Source: Hyphomicrobiales bacterium (lineage in GTDB: Bacteria > Pseudomonadota > Alphaproteobacteria > Rhizobiales > Xanthobacteraceae). From it: a stretch of DNA of 30,679 nt. The translations under genes were made by a program, and so were the position numbers. Positions 6,629 to 14,981 of the stretch are shown here, in pieces (positions within the stretch are counted from its first letter, which is position 1; every line of letters starts with the position of its first letter). The DNA is taken from the NCBI GenBank assembly GCA_016210825.1, contig JACQTM010000372.1:1-30679 (forward strand). Direction: 5' to 3'. Below the pieces are notes generated by a model that saw only the letters and a program-made list of their open reading frames with translations, searched no databases and was not told the origin of the DNA.

Positions 6629-8428
6629 TTGACTGCCGATAATCGGAAGCCCCGCGCACGCGCGCGCCTTAACGTGGACGGCGAGCAGCCTTGTCTGATG
6701 GGACAAAGTGGCGGCGCTGGAAAGCATGCCACGGTGGATGCAACGCTACCCAATACGGCTGCGATTCTCGAATCCGTCGGTGAGGCCGCCTATCAATGGC
6801 AGATCGACGCCGATACCCTTGCTTGGGGGCCGAATGCGAGCCAGGTGCTCGGGCTAAGCGACGCCACTGAAATCGCGAGCGGGCGATGTTACGCCAATCT
6901 GCTTGATCCGGGAAATAAACACACGCGCTTCGACGTGGTGATGCGCGCGACGCAATCGGACGACGGCAAAGGTGTGCCGTATCAGATTGAATATTGCCTA
7001 CGCGCAATGCCACGCCGTGAAAGGTTATGGATCGAAGATACCGGCCGATGGTTTGCCGACTCTGACGGCCGGCCATTACGGGCGCATGGCGTAATCCGCG
7101 TCATTAACGATCGCTACGAGCGCGATCAGAAGCTTGCCTATCTTTCGCGATTCGATGGGCTAACAGGCGAGCTCAACCGTTGGCATTTGACTGAGATTCT
7201 CGAAAGCCGGCTACAGGAGGCCGAACGCGCCCGCTCATCCTGCGGCTTCCTTCTCACCGCGGTCGACAATCTATCCCGCATCAACGAGGCCTATGGCTAC
7301 GACGTCGCCGACGAGGTCATCGGAGCAGTCGCCAAGCGCCTGCGCGGCAAATTGCGCGGCGAGGATTGTCTTGGCCGATTTTCCGGAAACAAGTTCGGCA
7401 TCATTCTGAAGGACTGTTCGCCGGACGACATGGCCGTCGCCGCCAATCGTTTACTTGCTTGCATCCGCGATGATGTCGTGATCACGACCGCTGGCGCGGT
7501 AACCGCTATTGCTACAATCAGCGGCATCACCATGCCACGACACGCCCATACGGTTCATGAGGTCCTTGCGCGCGCGCAAGAGACGCTCAATGCCGCGAAA
7601 GCCAAGCGTCCCGGTTCGTTCCTCGCTTATCGCCCGAATGTCGAGCGTGAGGCGATTCGCCGCGAAAACGTTCGCTATACCGATAAAATCGTCACTGCGC
7701 TCAACGATCGGCGCATCCTGCTCGCCTATGAGCCGGTGGTCGAGAGTGCAACGCGATGCGTTGCATTTCATGAATGCTTGATGCGGATCCAGTGCGCGGA
7801 CGGAGCTCTCATTCACGCCAAGGACATCGTGCCGATCGCTGAGCGTCTTGGCCTCATTCGCTTGCTCGACCAACGTGTGCTTGAGCTCGCCATGGCCGAA
7901 CTCGCGGCCGCCCCGGAACTGTCGGTGAGCCTAAATGCCTCACCCGCGTCCACCATCGATCCGAACTGGTGGACGCGACTCGCGGGCTTCTTGCACAGCC
8001 ATCATGGCGTCGGTGAACGCCTCATCGTCGAGATCACCGAAATGGTGGCAATTCACGATATCGACGATATGCGCGGCTTCGTCACGCGCATCAAAGATCT
8101 TGGCTGCCGCATTGCCATCGACGATTTTGGTGCTGGCTATACGTCGTTTCGCAACCTGCGCAAACTCGGCGTTGATATCGTCAAGATCGACGGTGCCTTC
8201 GTGCAGAATCTCGTTCGCTCGCAGGATGATTGCGCTTTTGCCCGCGCCGCGATCGAACTGGCGCAGCGACTCGGCCTTTCGACGGTGGCCGAATGGGTGC
8301 AGGACGAGAAGGCGGCCGCAATGCTCACGGAATGGGGCTGCACGTATCTGCAGGGCGCCTTGCTCGGGCTCGCTTCCACCGAGCGGCCGTGGGCGTCGGC
8401 GGTCGCATCGGACGCCGCGACAGCCTGA
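6629..8428 (+). CDS. PAS-GGDEF-EAL protein with degenerate GGDEF; probable c-di-GMP phosphodiesterase
   Basis: A 599-residue cytosolic signalling protein. A PAS/PAC sensor lies at about residues 42-163, a GGDEF fold at 170-335 and an EAL domain at 345-585. The GGDEF signature is replaced by SGNKF (252-256): the metal-binding Asp/Glu are lost, so cyclase activity is not expected. In the EAL domain the signature reads ECL (382-384) but the Glu is kept. Other ligands are present: Asn436, Glu468, the Asp pair 498-499 in DDFGAG, Lys519, Glu555 and Gln575. Hydrolysis of c-di-GMP is therefore plausible. TTG at 6629 is the first possible start in the frame, with AAAAAGGG seven bases upstream; ATG 6698 would remove 23 residues. 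It converges with phaR. Confidence 0.88.
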   Translation: MTADNRKPRARARLNVDGEQPCLMGQSGGAGKHATVDATLPNTAAILESVGEAAYQWQIDADTLAWGPNASQVLGLSDATEIASGRCYANLLDPGNKHTRFDVVMRATQSDDGKGVPYQIEYCLRAMPRRERLWIEDTGRWFADSDGRPLRAHGVIRVINDRYERDQKLAYLSRFDGLTGELNRWHLTEILESRLQEAERARSSCGFLLTAVDNLSRINEAYGYDVADEVIGAVAKRLRGKLRGEDCLGRFSGNKFGIILKDCSPDDMAVAANRLLACIRDDVVITTAGAVTAIATISGITMPRHAHTVHEVLARAQETLNAAKAKRPGSFLAYRPNVEREAIRRENVRYTDKIVTALNDRRILLAYEPVVESATRCVAFHECLMRIQCADGALIHAKDIVPIAERLGLIRLLDQRVLELAMAELAAAPELSVSLNASPASTIDPNWWTRLAGFLHSHHGVGERLIVEITEMVAIHDIDDMRGFVTRIKDLGCRIAIDDFGAGYTSFRNLRKLGVDIVKIDGAFVQNLVRSQDDCAFARAAIELAQRLGLSTVAEWVQDEKAAAMLTEWGCTYLQGALLGLASTERPWASAVASDAATA

Positions 8429-8487
8429 CCTTCAACTCAAGCCCGAACGTGGCCGCGACAACATCACAACATCCGCCAAGCGGATAA

Positions 8488-9072
8488 TCATTTGTCCTTG
8501 TCAGTCATGCGATCAAGGCGTTTTTGCATATCGTCGAGCTGGCGCTTGAGCTCGTCGATGTCGCCACTTGGCTCAGCCTTCTTTTCCGGTGTACCGCGCT
8601 CATCCTCGCGCTTGGCAAATGGTGTGAACATCGAGAACGCCTTTTCGAACACCTCCATGTTACGCCGTACCTGATCTTCAAGCGCACCGAAATTTCCGAT
8701 GCCGAAGGCTTGTGCCATCTGCTGGCGAAATTTTTCCTGCTCGCGGGTCAGCTGGCTGATAGAGGCCTCGAGATAGCGCGGTACCAGCATCTGCATGCTA
8801 TCGCCATAGAAGCGGATGAGCTGACGCAGGAAATTAATTGGGAGCAAATTCTGCCCCTCCTTATTTTCCTGTTCGAAGATGATTTGAGCCAGCACAGAGC
8901 GCGTGATGTCCTCGCCGGTCTTGGCGTCATAGACCACGAAATCCTCGCCGCTCTTCACCATCGTGGCGAGGTCTTCCAGCGTCACGTAGGTGCTTGTGCC
9001 GGTGTTGTAGAGCCGACGGTTCGCGTATTTCTTGATCGTAATCGGTTCTGCGGGCGTGGCCATGACGTTCAC
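8488..9072 (-). CDS. phaR: PHB accumulation regulator PhaR
   Basis: DNA- and polymer-binding regulator of polyhydroxybutyrate synthesis; PhaR represses phasin and pha genes until PHB granules titrate it. It has 194 residues. The N-terminal PHB/PHA accumulation DNA-binding domain covers about residues 10-70 (ITIKKYANRRLYNTGTSTYV, then VVYDAKTGEDITRSVL). A second conserved segment (LLPINFLRQLIRFYGDSMQM) leads into a helical, charged tail rich in Asp, Glu, Lys and Arg. The longest start is GTG at 9072, with AAAGG nine bases upstream; ATG 9063 is the alternative. It is divergent from phaA, so the 260-nt gap between them is the likely site of PhaR action. Confidence 0.93.
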   Translation of the reverse strand: MNVMATPAEPITIKKYANRRLYNTGTSTYVTLEDLATMVKSGEDFVVYDAKTGEDITRSVLAQIIFEQENKEGQNLLPINFLRQLIRFYGDSMQMLVPRYLEASISQLTREQEKFRQQMAQAFGIGNFGALEDQVRRNMEVFEKAFSMFTPFAKREDERGTPEKKAEPSGDIDELKRQLDDMQKRLDRMTDKDK

Positions 9073-9262
9073 GGTCGGCTGCCTTTCCGGGCCTGGTGGT
9101 TTGTGTCGGTGACGGCAAAATAGGCGGTTTCCGGCAACGGGGCCACCGTTTTATGCAGCCCTCGTTTACGCTTCGCTCATGGAGCCTGCGATTTCTTGAT
9201 ACTATTTTCCATGTTATCGAGGACGTCAGGGACCGATAGGCGGACGGTCCGGGACAGCATTC

Positions 9263-9285
9263 GCGGCAGGGCTCCATGCTGCCGC
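9263..9285. promoter_or_regulatory. Inverted repeat upstream of phaA
   Basis: GCGGCAG at 9263-9269 and CTGCCGC at 9279-9285 form a perfect 7-bp inverted repeat with a 9-nt spacer, 47 nt before the phaA ATG and within the phaR-phaA gap. PhaR of Paracoccus is reported to prefer TGC-rich sites, so this could be an operator; a hairpin in the phaA leader is equally possible. The evidence is symmetry and position only. Confidence 0.3.
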
Positions 9286-9332
9286 CATTTCCCTTAAGTT
9301 ACCGGTCTCGTCCAGACAGAGGAGTTGCTTCG

Positions 9333-10508
9333 ATGAAAGACGACATTGTCATCGTCAGCGCGGCGCGCACGCCGGTCGGCGCCTTTAATGGTGCGCTGTC
9401 AGGGCTGCCGGCTCATGAACTCGGCAAGATTGCGATCAAGGCAGCGCTGGAACGGGCAGGCATAGAAGGTGCCAAGGTCTCCGAGGTCATCATGGGTCAG
9501 ATTTTGACTGCCGGTCAGGGGCAAAATCCGGCGCGCCAGGCGTCCATTGGCGCTGGCATCCCGGTTGAGAGTCCCGCCTGGGGAGTCAATCAGCTTTGCG
9601 GCTCAGGCCTGCGTGCGGTCGCGCTCGGATATCAGGCGATTCTCAACGGAGATTCCGACATTGTTGTCGCCGGCGGTCAGGAATCTATGAGCCAGGCGCC
9701 GCACGCGGCGCATTTGCGAAACGGCACTAAGATGGGTGCGCTTGAGATGGTCGACACCATGATCAAGGACGGCCTGTGGGACGCCTTCAACGGCTATCAC
9801 ATGGGCAACACCGCTGAGAATGTCGCCAAGCAATATCAGATCACCCGTGCTCAGCAGGACGAGTTCGCTGTGGCCTCGCAGAACAAAGCTGAGGCTGCCC
9901 AAAAGACCGGTAGATTCAAGGACGAGATCGTCCCGGTTACGATCAAATCGCGCAAGGGTGATGTGATCGTCGACGCCGACGAGTATCCCAAGCACGGAAC
10001 AACAATCGATTCGATCGGAAAATTGCGCCCGGCATTCGACAAAGAAGGAACCGTGACCGCGGGCAATGCTTCTGGGATCAATGACGGTGCGGCCGCGCTG
10101 GTGCTGATGAAGGCAAGCGAGGCTTTGAGGCTCGGTAAGACGCCGCTCGCGCGCATCGTATCTTGGGCGCATGCCGGGGTGGATCCTGCGATCATGGGTA
10201 CGGGCCCGATTCCGGCATCGCGCGCCGCTTTAAAGAAGGCAGGATGGAAAATTGAGGATCTTGATCTGGTTGAAGCAAATGAGGCCTTCGCGGCGCAGGC
10301 CTGCGCGGTGAACAAAGATCTCGGCTGGGATCCGGCCAAGGTCAACGTCAATGGTGGCGCCATAGCCATCGGTCATCCGATCGGCGCCTCAGGCGGCCGC
10401 GTCCTGGTGACGCTGTTGCATGAAATGGGAAAGCGCAAGGCGAAGAGGGGGCTTGCCACGCTCTGCATCGGCGGCGGCATGGGCATCGCCATGTGCGTTG
10501 AGCGGTGA
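9333..10508 (+). CDS. phaA: Acetyl-CoA acetyltransferase (beta-ketothiolase)
   Basis: Condenses two acetyl-CoA to acetoacetyl-CoA, the first step of PHB synthesis. At 391 residues it has the exact length typical of the family. The acyl-accepting Cys89 lies in NQLCGSGLRA, the catalytic His348 in NGGAIAIGHPIGASGGR, and Cys378 in LATLCIGGGMG. The start at 9333 (MKDDIVIVSAARTPVG) is supported by GAGGAG at 9319-9324; the in-frame extension back to 9276 does not resemble thiolases. It is followed by phaB after 221 nt that contain a palindromic repeat. phaC is not in the window. Confidence 0.96.
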   Translation: MKDDIVIVSAARTPVGAFNGALSGLPAHELGKIAIKAALERAGIEGAKVSEVIMGQILTAGQGQNPARQASIGAGIPVESPAWGVNQLCGSGLRAVALGYQAILNGDSDIVVAGGQESMSQAPHAAHLRNGTKMGALEMVDTMIKDGLWDAFNGYHMGNTAENVAKQYQITRAQQDEFAVASQNKAEAAQKTGRFKDEIVPVTIKSRKGDVIVDADEYPKHGTTIDSIGKLRPAFDKEGTVTAGNASGINDGAAALVLMKASEALRLGKTPLARIVSWAHAGVDPAIMGTGPIPASRAALKKAGWKIEDLDLVEANEAFAAQACAVNKDLGWDPAKVNVNGGAIAIGHPIGASGGRVLVTLLHEMGKRKAKRGLATLCIGGGMGIAMCVER

Positions 10509-10536
10509 ATGGGCATAGCGTTGCTGGAAATTCAAC

Positions 10537-10700
10537 GTCATCATTCGCGAAAGCGGATGATCCAGTAATCACCATTCGAGCGAACTTATCAGAGACGTTC
10601 GTGGTTACTGGATGCCCCACCTCCCTCCTTCGCTCACGCTTCGGAGGGCTCAAGTATCGGCCCGTCGAGGCCTTGGCGAAGACGGGTCGCGGGGCATGAC
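10537..10700. repeat. Composite intergenic palindromic element (REP/RPE-like) between phaA and phaB
   Basis: The element begins gtcat and ends atgac. The left part folds as cattcgc-gaaa-gcggatg, a 7-bp stem with a GAAA tetraloop and one G-T pair. This is followed by atccagtaatcac, which pairs with gtggttactggat about 35 nt further on; the right part runs from gcccc to gcggggc. The layout matches interspersed palindromic elements known in Bradyrhizobium-like genomes, which often contain a tCCAGTA core. A related copy lies at 27984-28095. It occupies most of the phaA-phaB gap and could affect mRNA stability or expression of phaB. Confidence 0.6.
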
Positions 10701-10729
10701 AGCGACTAGTTTATGGGAGGGGTAGCGTC

Positions 10730-11455
10730 ATGGCACGCGTTGCATTGGTTACGGGAGGTACGCGCGGGATCGGTGCCGCGATATCGAAGGCGCTGAAAGC
10801 CGCAGATTACAAAGTCGCCGCAATTTACGCCGGTAACGACGAGGCCGCGCACAAATTCAATGCTGAGACTGGCATCGCCATTTACAAGTGGGATGTTTCC
10901 TCCTTCGATGCCTGTGCCAATGGCGTGAAAAAAATCGAAGCCAATGTCGGACCGGTGGATGTGCTCGTTAATAACGCCGGCATCACCCGCGATGCGATGT
11001 TCCATCGCATGACCGCTGATCAGTGGACGGCGGTGGTGAACACCAATCTCGGCTCGCTTTTCAACATGACGCGGCAGGTGGTCGAGGGCATGCGCACGCG
11101 CAAATTCGGCCGCATCATCAATATCTCCTCGATCAACGGGCAGAAAGGCCAGATGGGGCAGGTGAACTACTCCGCCGCCAAGGCCGGTGAGATCGGCTTC
11201 ACCAAGGCATTGGCCCAGGAGGGCGCGCGGAGCGGGATCACCGTCAATGCGATTTGTCCGGGCTACATCAATACCGAGATGGTGCAGGCGGTGCCCAAGG
11301 ACGTTTTGGAAAAAAGCATCTTGCCACTAATTCCCATTGGCCGGTTGGGCGAGCCAGAGGAGATCGCGCGCTGTGTCGTTTTTCTCGCCTCGGATGAAGC
11401 GGGTTTGATCACCGGCTCGACGCTCACCGCCAACGGCGGGCAGTTCATGGCCTAG
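10730..11455 (+). CDS. phaB: Acetoacetyl-CoA reductase
   Basis: NADPH-dependent short-chain dehydrogenase/reductase that reduces acetoacetyl-CoA to (R)-3-hydroxybutyryl-CoA, the monomer for PHB synthase. It has 241 residues, normal length. The nucleotide-binding TGGTRGIG is at 8-15 and NNAG at 81-84. The catalytic Ser is at 133-134 in NISSING, with Tyr147 and Lys151 in NYSAAK. The C-terminal GSTLTANGGQFMA is typical of PhaB. A strong Shine-Dalgarno (GGGAGGGG) lies eight to nine bases before the ATG. The strong ribosome-binding site, plus the repeat between phaA and phaB, suggests separately tuned expression. Confidence 0.96.
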   Translation: MARVALVTGGTRGIGAAISKALKAADYKVAAIYAGNDEAAHKFNAETGIAIYKWDVSSFDACANGVKKIEANVGPVDVLVNNAGITRDAMFHRMTADQWTAVVNTNLGSLFNMTRQVVEGMRTRKFGRIINISSINGQKGQMGQVNYSAAKAGEIGFTKALAQEGARSGITVNAICPGYINTEMVQAVPKDVLEKSILPLIPIGRLGEPEEIARCVVFLASDEAGLITGSTLTANGGQFMA

Positions 11456-11487
11456 TGACGGTAATCTAGGGCGCGTTCAACACCAGC

Positions 11488-12366
11488 ATGTCTTTCCGCG
11501 CCGCGACTCTCATCGGTTTCACGGCGATCATGATGTGGTCGTTGTTGGCGCTATTTACCGCGGCGTCGGGGCGCGTGCCGGCATTCCAGCTTGCCGCCAT
11601 GACTTTCGCCATTGGGGGAGGAATTGGTGCGGCGACGTGGCTTTGGCGCCGGGGTGCGATCCGCGCGTTGCGCCAGCCGCCTGAAGTCTGGACACTCGGG
11701 ATTTGCGGATTATTCGGCTATCACGCGCTCTACTTCATGGCGCTGCGTCTGGCACCGCCTGCGGAAGCGGGGTTACTCAACTATCTCTGGCCGCTGCTGA
11801 TCGTACTGTTTTCGGCTCTACTGCCCGGCGAGAAATTGAAATTGCATCATGTGTTGGGTGCGCTGTTTGGCCTTGGCGGCACCGTTGTGCTTTTCACTGG
11901 CGCCTCAGCGCTTACACTCGCGCCGGAATATGCGCCGGGTTACACGGCGGCATTCGTTGCCGCGTTCGTCTGGGCGGGATATTCGGTGCTGTCGCGGCGT
12001 TTCGCCGCCGTGCCGACCGATGCGGTGGCAGGGTTTTGTCTCGTCACGGCCATACTGGCCGCGTTTTTTCATTGGGCGTTCGAGCAGACTGTCTGGCCGG
12101 TGAATATGCGCGAATGGCTTGCGGTCGCAGCACTCGGCACCGCACCGGTTGGAGCTGCCTTTTACGCATGGGATTTCGGCGTAAAACGCGGCGACATCCG
12201 CGTGCTTGGCGCTGCAGCTTATGCCGCGCCAATTCTGTCCACGACCTTCCTCGTGCTCGCAGGCTACGCAGAAGCAAGCGTCTCGCTCGCGATTGCCGCG
12301 GCGTTGATCGCCGGCGGCGGGCTCATCGCGGCGAAAGACATGATCACGGGTACGCGCAAGAATTGA
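11488..12366 (+). CDS. EamA/DMT-family transporter, probable amino-acid or metabolite exporter
   Basis: Drug/metabolite transporter superfamily protein of 292 residues with ten predicted membrane segments arranged as two EamA repeats. It begins FRAATLIGFTAIMMWSLLAL; the first repeat ends around ALFGLGGTVVLFTG and the second spans AFVWAGYSVLSRRF to AAALIAGGGLIAA. The first helix and LFGYHALYFMALRLAPPAEAGL recall the YddG aromatic-amino-acid exporter subgroup, but that specificity is inference. It starts 32 nt after phaB on the same strand and may be transcribed with it, without any obvious functional link. No Shine-Dalgarno is evident. Confidence 0.85.
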   Translation: MSFRAATLIGFTAIMMWSLLALFTAASGRVPAFQLAAMTFAIGGGIGAATWLWRRGAIRALRQPPEVWTLGICGLFGYHALYFMALRLAPPAEAGLLNYLWPLLIVLFSALLPGEKLKLHHVLGALFGLGGTVVLFTGASALTLAPEYAPGYTAAFVAAFVWAGYSVLSRRFAAVPTDAVAGFCLVTAILAAFFHWAFEQTVWPVNMREWLAVAALGTAPVGAAFYAWDFGVKRGDIRVLGAAAYAAPILSTTFLVLAGYAEASVSLAIAAALIAGGGLIAAKDMITGTRKN

Positions 12367-12527
12367 GCGTGTTAATCGGCATACCAATTGTCGGATGATA
12401 CGCACGCAAAAATGCTTGCTGGATTGAACAATAACGACTCCGTGATCGCTCACTTTACCTGTCATTAAGCATAAGAACACACGCTATAGCCGCGACGGCA
12501 ATCTTTGCGTCGAGGAGGAGGACCCCA

Positions 12528-12794
12528 ATGCGACAAACTCTTATCGTCCTTGCGATTGCAATCTTGCCTTATCCGGCTCTCGCCGGCCCCACCTGTACGT
12601 CCGAGCCGAAAGAGAAGTGGATGAGCGAGAACGCCATGAAAGTGAAAATTGGCGAACTCGGCTACCGGTACAAAATTTTTAAGGTGACGACGGGCAACTG
12701 CTACGAGATTTACGGTCAGGATAAACAAGGCAAGCGGATCGAAATCTACTTCCATCCAATCACCGGCGATGTGGTCGAAGAGCATAAGAGTTGA
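12528..12794 (+). CDS. Small secreted PepSY-like protein
   Basis: An 88-residue protein with a signal peptide at about residues 1-19, probable cleavage after ALA in YPALAGPT. The mature region of about 69 residues resembles PepSY-type domains: KVKIGELGYRYKIFKVTTGN, then CYEIYGQDKQGKRIEIYFHP and TGDVVEE. Two cysteines in the mature part (CTSEP and GNCYE) could form a disulfide in the periplasm. PepSY domains are often inhibitory or binding modules, and the partner is unknown. The start at 12528 is well supported by GAGGAGGAGG a few bases upstream. It lies in the same direction as the chemoreceptor 52 nt downstream. Confidence 0.8.
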   Translation: MRQTLIVLAIAILPYPALAGPTCTSEPKEKWMSENAMKVKIGELGYRYKIFKVTTGNCYEIYGQDKQGKRIEIYFHPITGDVVEEHKS

Positions 12795-12846
12795 CGTCTA
12801 GCCAGTCAGTTGTTTGTCATCTGCCCTGTCATTGCGAGCCCTAACC

Positions 12847-14526
12847 ATGCTAAGGCGCCTCGGCCTCCGGCACCGGATCATGGGCATCCTTACCGGCGGC
12901 GCGCTGGCGACCGCTGCCATCGTGGGCTTCAGCTTGCACGAGCTGTCGGTGGTGCAAAGCCAACGTGAGGCGGAACGAGGTGCCGAACAACGCAGCGACG
13001 CCATCCATACAATCGCGGTAACTGCCTTTCGGGCGGCGGCGACCTTCGCGACGCTGGGTCTCGACTTAACGCAGGAAGAACAAGACAAGGCGATCACCCT
13101 CGGCGAATCCATGCTGGCGCAGTTTGCGATCGTGCAGCGGCGGGTTGGTCCGATCTTGCGCGACGTTCTTAACCAGGAAGACCAAGCAGCGCTGACCCAG
13201 TCGCTGATGGAGATGCGATGGGCGTGGGAGGAGACCAGCGAGGAGAGAGCGAAGGGCGAACGCGACGAGTTTATCTTTCATCTGTTCGCGGTGGTGCGGC
13301 ATGCTGAGCGCGTCAGTGAATTCCTGCTCAAGGCCGACGATGTCGCCAGGGAACAGGCTAAGGCGGCGGTGATTGTCTCCGATCAGCGTGCGGAACATGC
13401 CAGACGCACGATCTTGATTGCACTCATCGTCGGAATCACCCTTGTGATCACCGGCGGCTGGCTGCTGCTTCACTTCGCCGTCAAGCGTCCGCTCGGCGAG
13501 GTTATCGCAACCGTTTCACGGATTGCGAACGGCGATCTCAACAACCCGGTGCCCAAGGCGTCGAGCGCGGATGAAATCGGCGCCATCCTTTCCGCATTGA
13601 CGGTATTCCGGGACAATGCACTGGCGCGATCGTGGCTGGAGCAGGAACGCGACCGGGAAGTCGCCGATCGCGATATCCGCCGGGAAAGGCTCGAGGCTAC
13701 GATTACAGAATTCCATGCGGCGATCATGGCCGCGCTCAAGGAAAACAGCACGGCAGCGAGCGACGCACAGCAGGCGATTGGTAAGTTATCGGCCGCGGCG
13801 CAAGATGCGCAGTCGGCTGCGGGTCGTGCAACCGCAGCGGCATACGAAGTCTCCACCAATGTTTCAGGCGTTGCGAATGCGACGCACCAATTATCCGATG
13901 CCATCGGCAGCACGGCACACAGCGCCCGGCAAGCCGAGGATGCGATCGATCAGGCGGCCAAGCGCGCTGACTTGGCGTCGACGACGATCGATGGATTATT
14001 CAAAACGTCGGAGACGATCGGCGATGTTGCGTTGTTCATCGACGCAATTGCGCGGCAAACCAATCTCCTGGCGCTTAATGCCACGATTGAGGCCGCGCGT
14101 TCAGGTGAAGCCGGGCGAGGTTTTGCGGTCGTCACCAGCGAGGTCAAGTCTTTGGCCACGCAAACCGCACGCGCGACCGAGAATATCACGACGCGCGTTG
14201 TTGAAATCCGGCAAAGAACGGCCGAGGTGGTCGATGCCATCCATGCCATCGCACAGACGAGCGGGGAGGCGACCAATCACGCGGCAACCATCGCCGATAC
14301 CATGATGAGCCAGAATGAGGTCACCGCATCGATTTCGAAGAATATTCAAGACGCGGCGGAATGGACCGCCGGGCTATCCGCCATCGTGGAGGATCTTGCA
14401 TCCGCGGTTGGACGCAGCAAGACGGCGTCCGAAGAGGTGGAGCGCGCATCGGTTACATCAACGACAGCGGCGAACCAGTTCAGCCGGCTGGTTGATGATT
14501 TCCTGGAAAAGGTCAGAGTCGCCTAA
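12847..14526 (+). CDS. Methyl-accepting chemotaxis protein
   Basis: Transmembrane chemoreceptor of 559 residues. TM1 is at about 12-30, a helical periplasmic sensor at 31-187, TM2 at 188-210, HAMP at 211-263, and a coiled-coil signalling domain to the C-terminus. The conserved hairpin tip reads IDAIARQTNLLALNATIEAA (398-417) followed by GEAGRGFAVVTSEVKSLA. No C-terminal CheR-binding pentapeptide is present. The sensor resembles no ligand-binding domain I can name. ATG 12847 is chosen; an upstream TTG at 12814 would add 11 residues in a region that looks like repeat-derived sequence. No che genes lie nearby, so it is an orphan receptor in this window. Confidence 0.92.
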   Translation: MLRRLGLRHRIMGILTGGALATAAIVGFSLHELSVVQSQREAERGAEQRSDAIHTIAVTAFRAAATFATLGLDLTQEEQDKAITLGESMLAQFAIVQRRVGPILRDVLNQEDQAALTQSLMEMRWAWEETSEERAKGERDEFIFHLFAVVRHAERVSEFLLKADDVAREQAKAAVIVSDQRAEHARRTILIALIVGITLVITGGWLLLHFAVKRPLGEVIATVSRIANGDLNNPVPKASSADEIGAILSALTVFRDNALARSWLEQERDREVADRDIRRERLEATITEFHAAIMAALKENSTAASDAQQAIGKLSAAAQDAQSAAGRATAAAYEVSTNVSGVANATHQLSDAIGSTAHSARQAEDAIDQAAKRADLASTTIDGLFKTSETIGDVALFIDAIARQTNLLALNATIEAARSGEAGRGFAVVTSEVKSLATQTARATENITTRVVEIRQRTAEVVDAIHAIAQTSGEATNHAATIADTMMSQNEVTASISKNIQDAAEWTAGLSAIVEDLASAVGRSKTASEEVERASVTSTTAANQFSRLVDDFLEKVRVA

Positions 14527-14546
14527 CGCGCCGGCGTTCGCGAATG

Positions 14547-14981
14547 TCAACCCGGCACCCAGCTCTTTGGCGCCAGTTCGAATCCGGATAATTCGAATCC
14601 GGGTGCGACCGTACAGCCCACAAGCGTCCAGTCGCCAAGACTTTCCGCCGCCTGCCACGCACGCGTCGGAACAACGACCTGCGGGCGTTCACCCGCGGCG
14701 AAATTGGTGCCGAGATGAAAAAACTGGATCGGCCCTCTGGCACCAACGGCGATTTCGAGCTTGAGCGCCGCACCGGCATAGTAATGCCAAGTCTCAGCTG
14801 CATCGACGCGGTGCCAGCGGGAGCGCTCGCCGCGCGTGAGTAGGAAATAGATCGCAGTTGAAGCAGCGCGCCCGCTTTCGACCCGCTCTGCGTCGCGAAA
14901 TGTCTCGCGATAATGCCCGCCTTCTGGATGCGGCTTAAGATCGAGCAAACGGATAACGTCAGCGGCACTCAATGCGGTCAT
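14547..14981 (-). CDS. DUF985 cupin-fold protein
   Basis: A 144-residue protein of the cupin DUF985 family. It starts with VIRLLDLKPHPEGGHYRETF, the family's N-terminal signature. The cupin barrel follows with STAIYFLLTRGERSRWHRVD, ETWHYYAGAAL, RPQVVVPTRAWQAAE and GCTVAPGFELSGFEL. His and Glu side chains in WHRVDAAETWHYY could bind a metal; the biochemical function is not established. Its ATG overlaps the gloB stop in TGATG, so it is translationally coupled to gloB. It converges with the chemoreceptor gene 20 nt away. Confidence 0.87.
   Translation of the reverse strand: MTALSAADVIRLLDLKPHPEGGHYRETFRDAERVESGRAASTAIYFLLTRGERSRWHRVDAAETWHYYAGAALKLEIAVGARGPIQFFHLGTNFAAGERPQVVVPTRAWQAAESLGDWTLVGCTVAPGFELSGFELAPKSWVPG

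Noticed and set aside
12817..12846. A gtcat...gtcattgcgagcc stretch resembling a piece of an intergenic palindromic repeat
   Set aside because: It is too short and lacks the paired right end, so it may be a decayed fragment only. It did count against using the TTG start at 12814 for the chemoreceptor.
14573..14603. Two gttcgaatcc-like words resembling tRNA T-arms
   Set aside because: They are codons for the repeated GFEL in the C-terminus of the DUF985 cupin (PGFELSGFEL). No acceptor, D or anticodon arms can be drawn around them.
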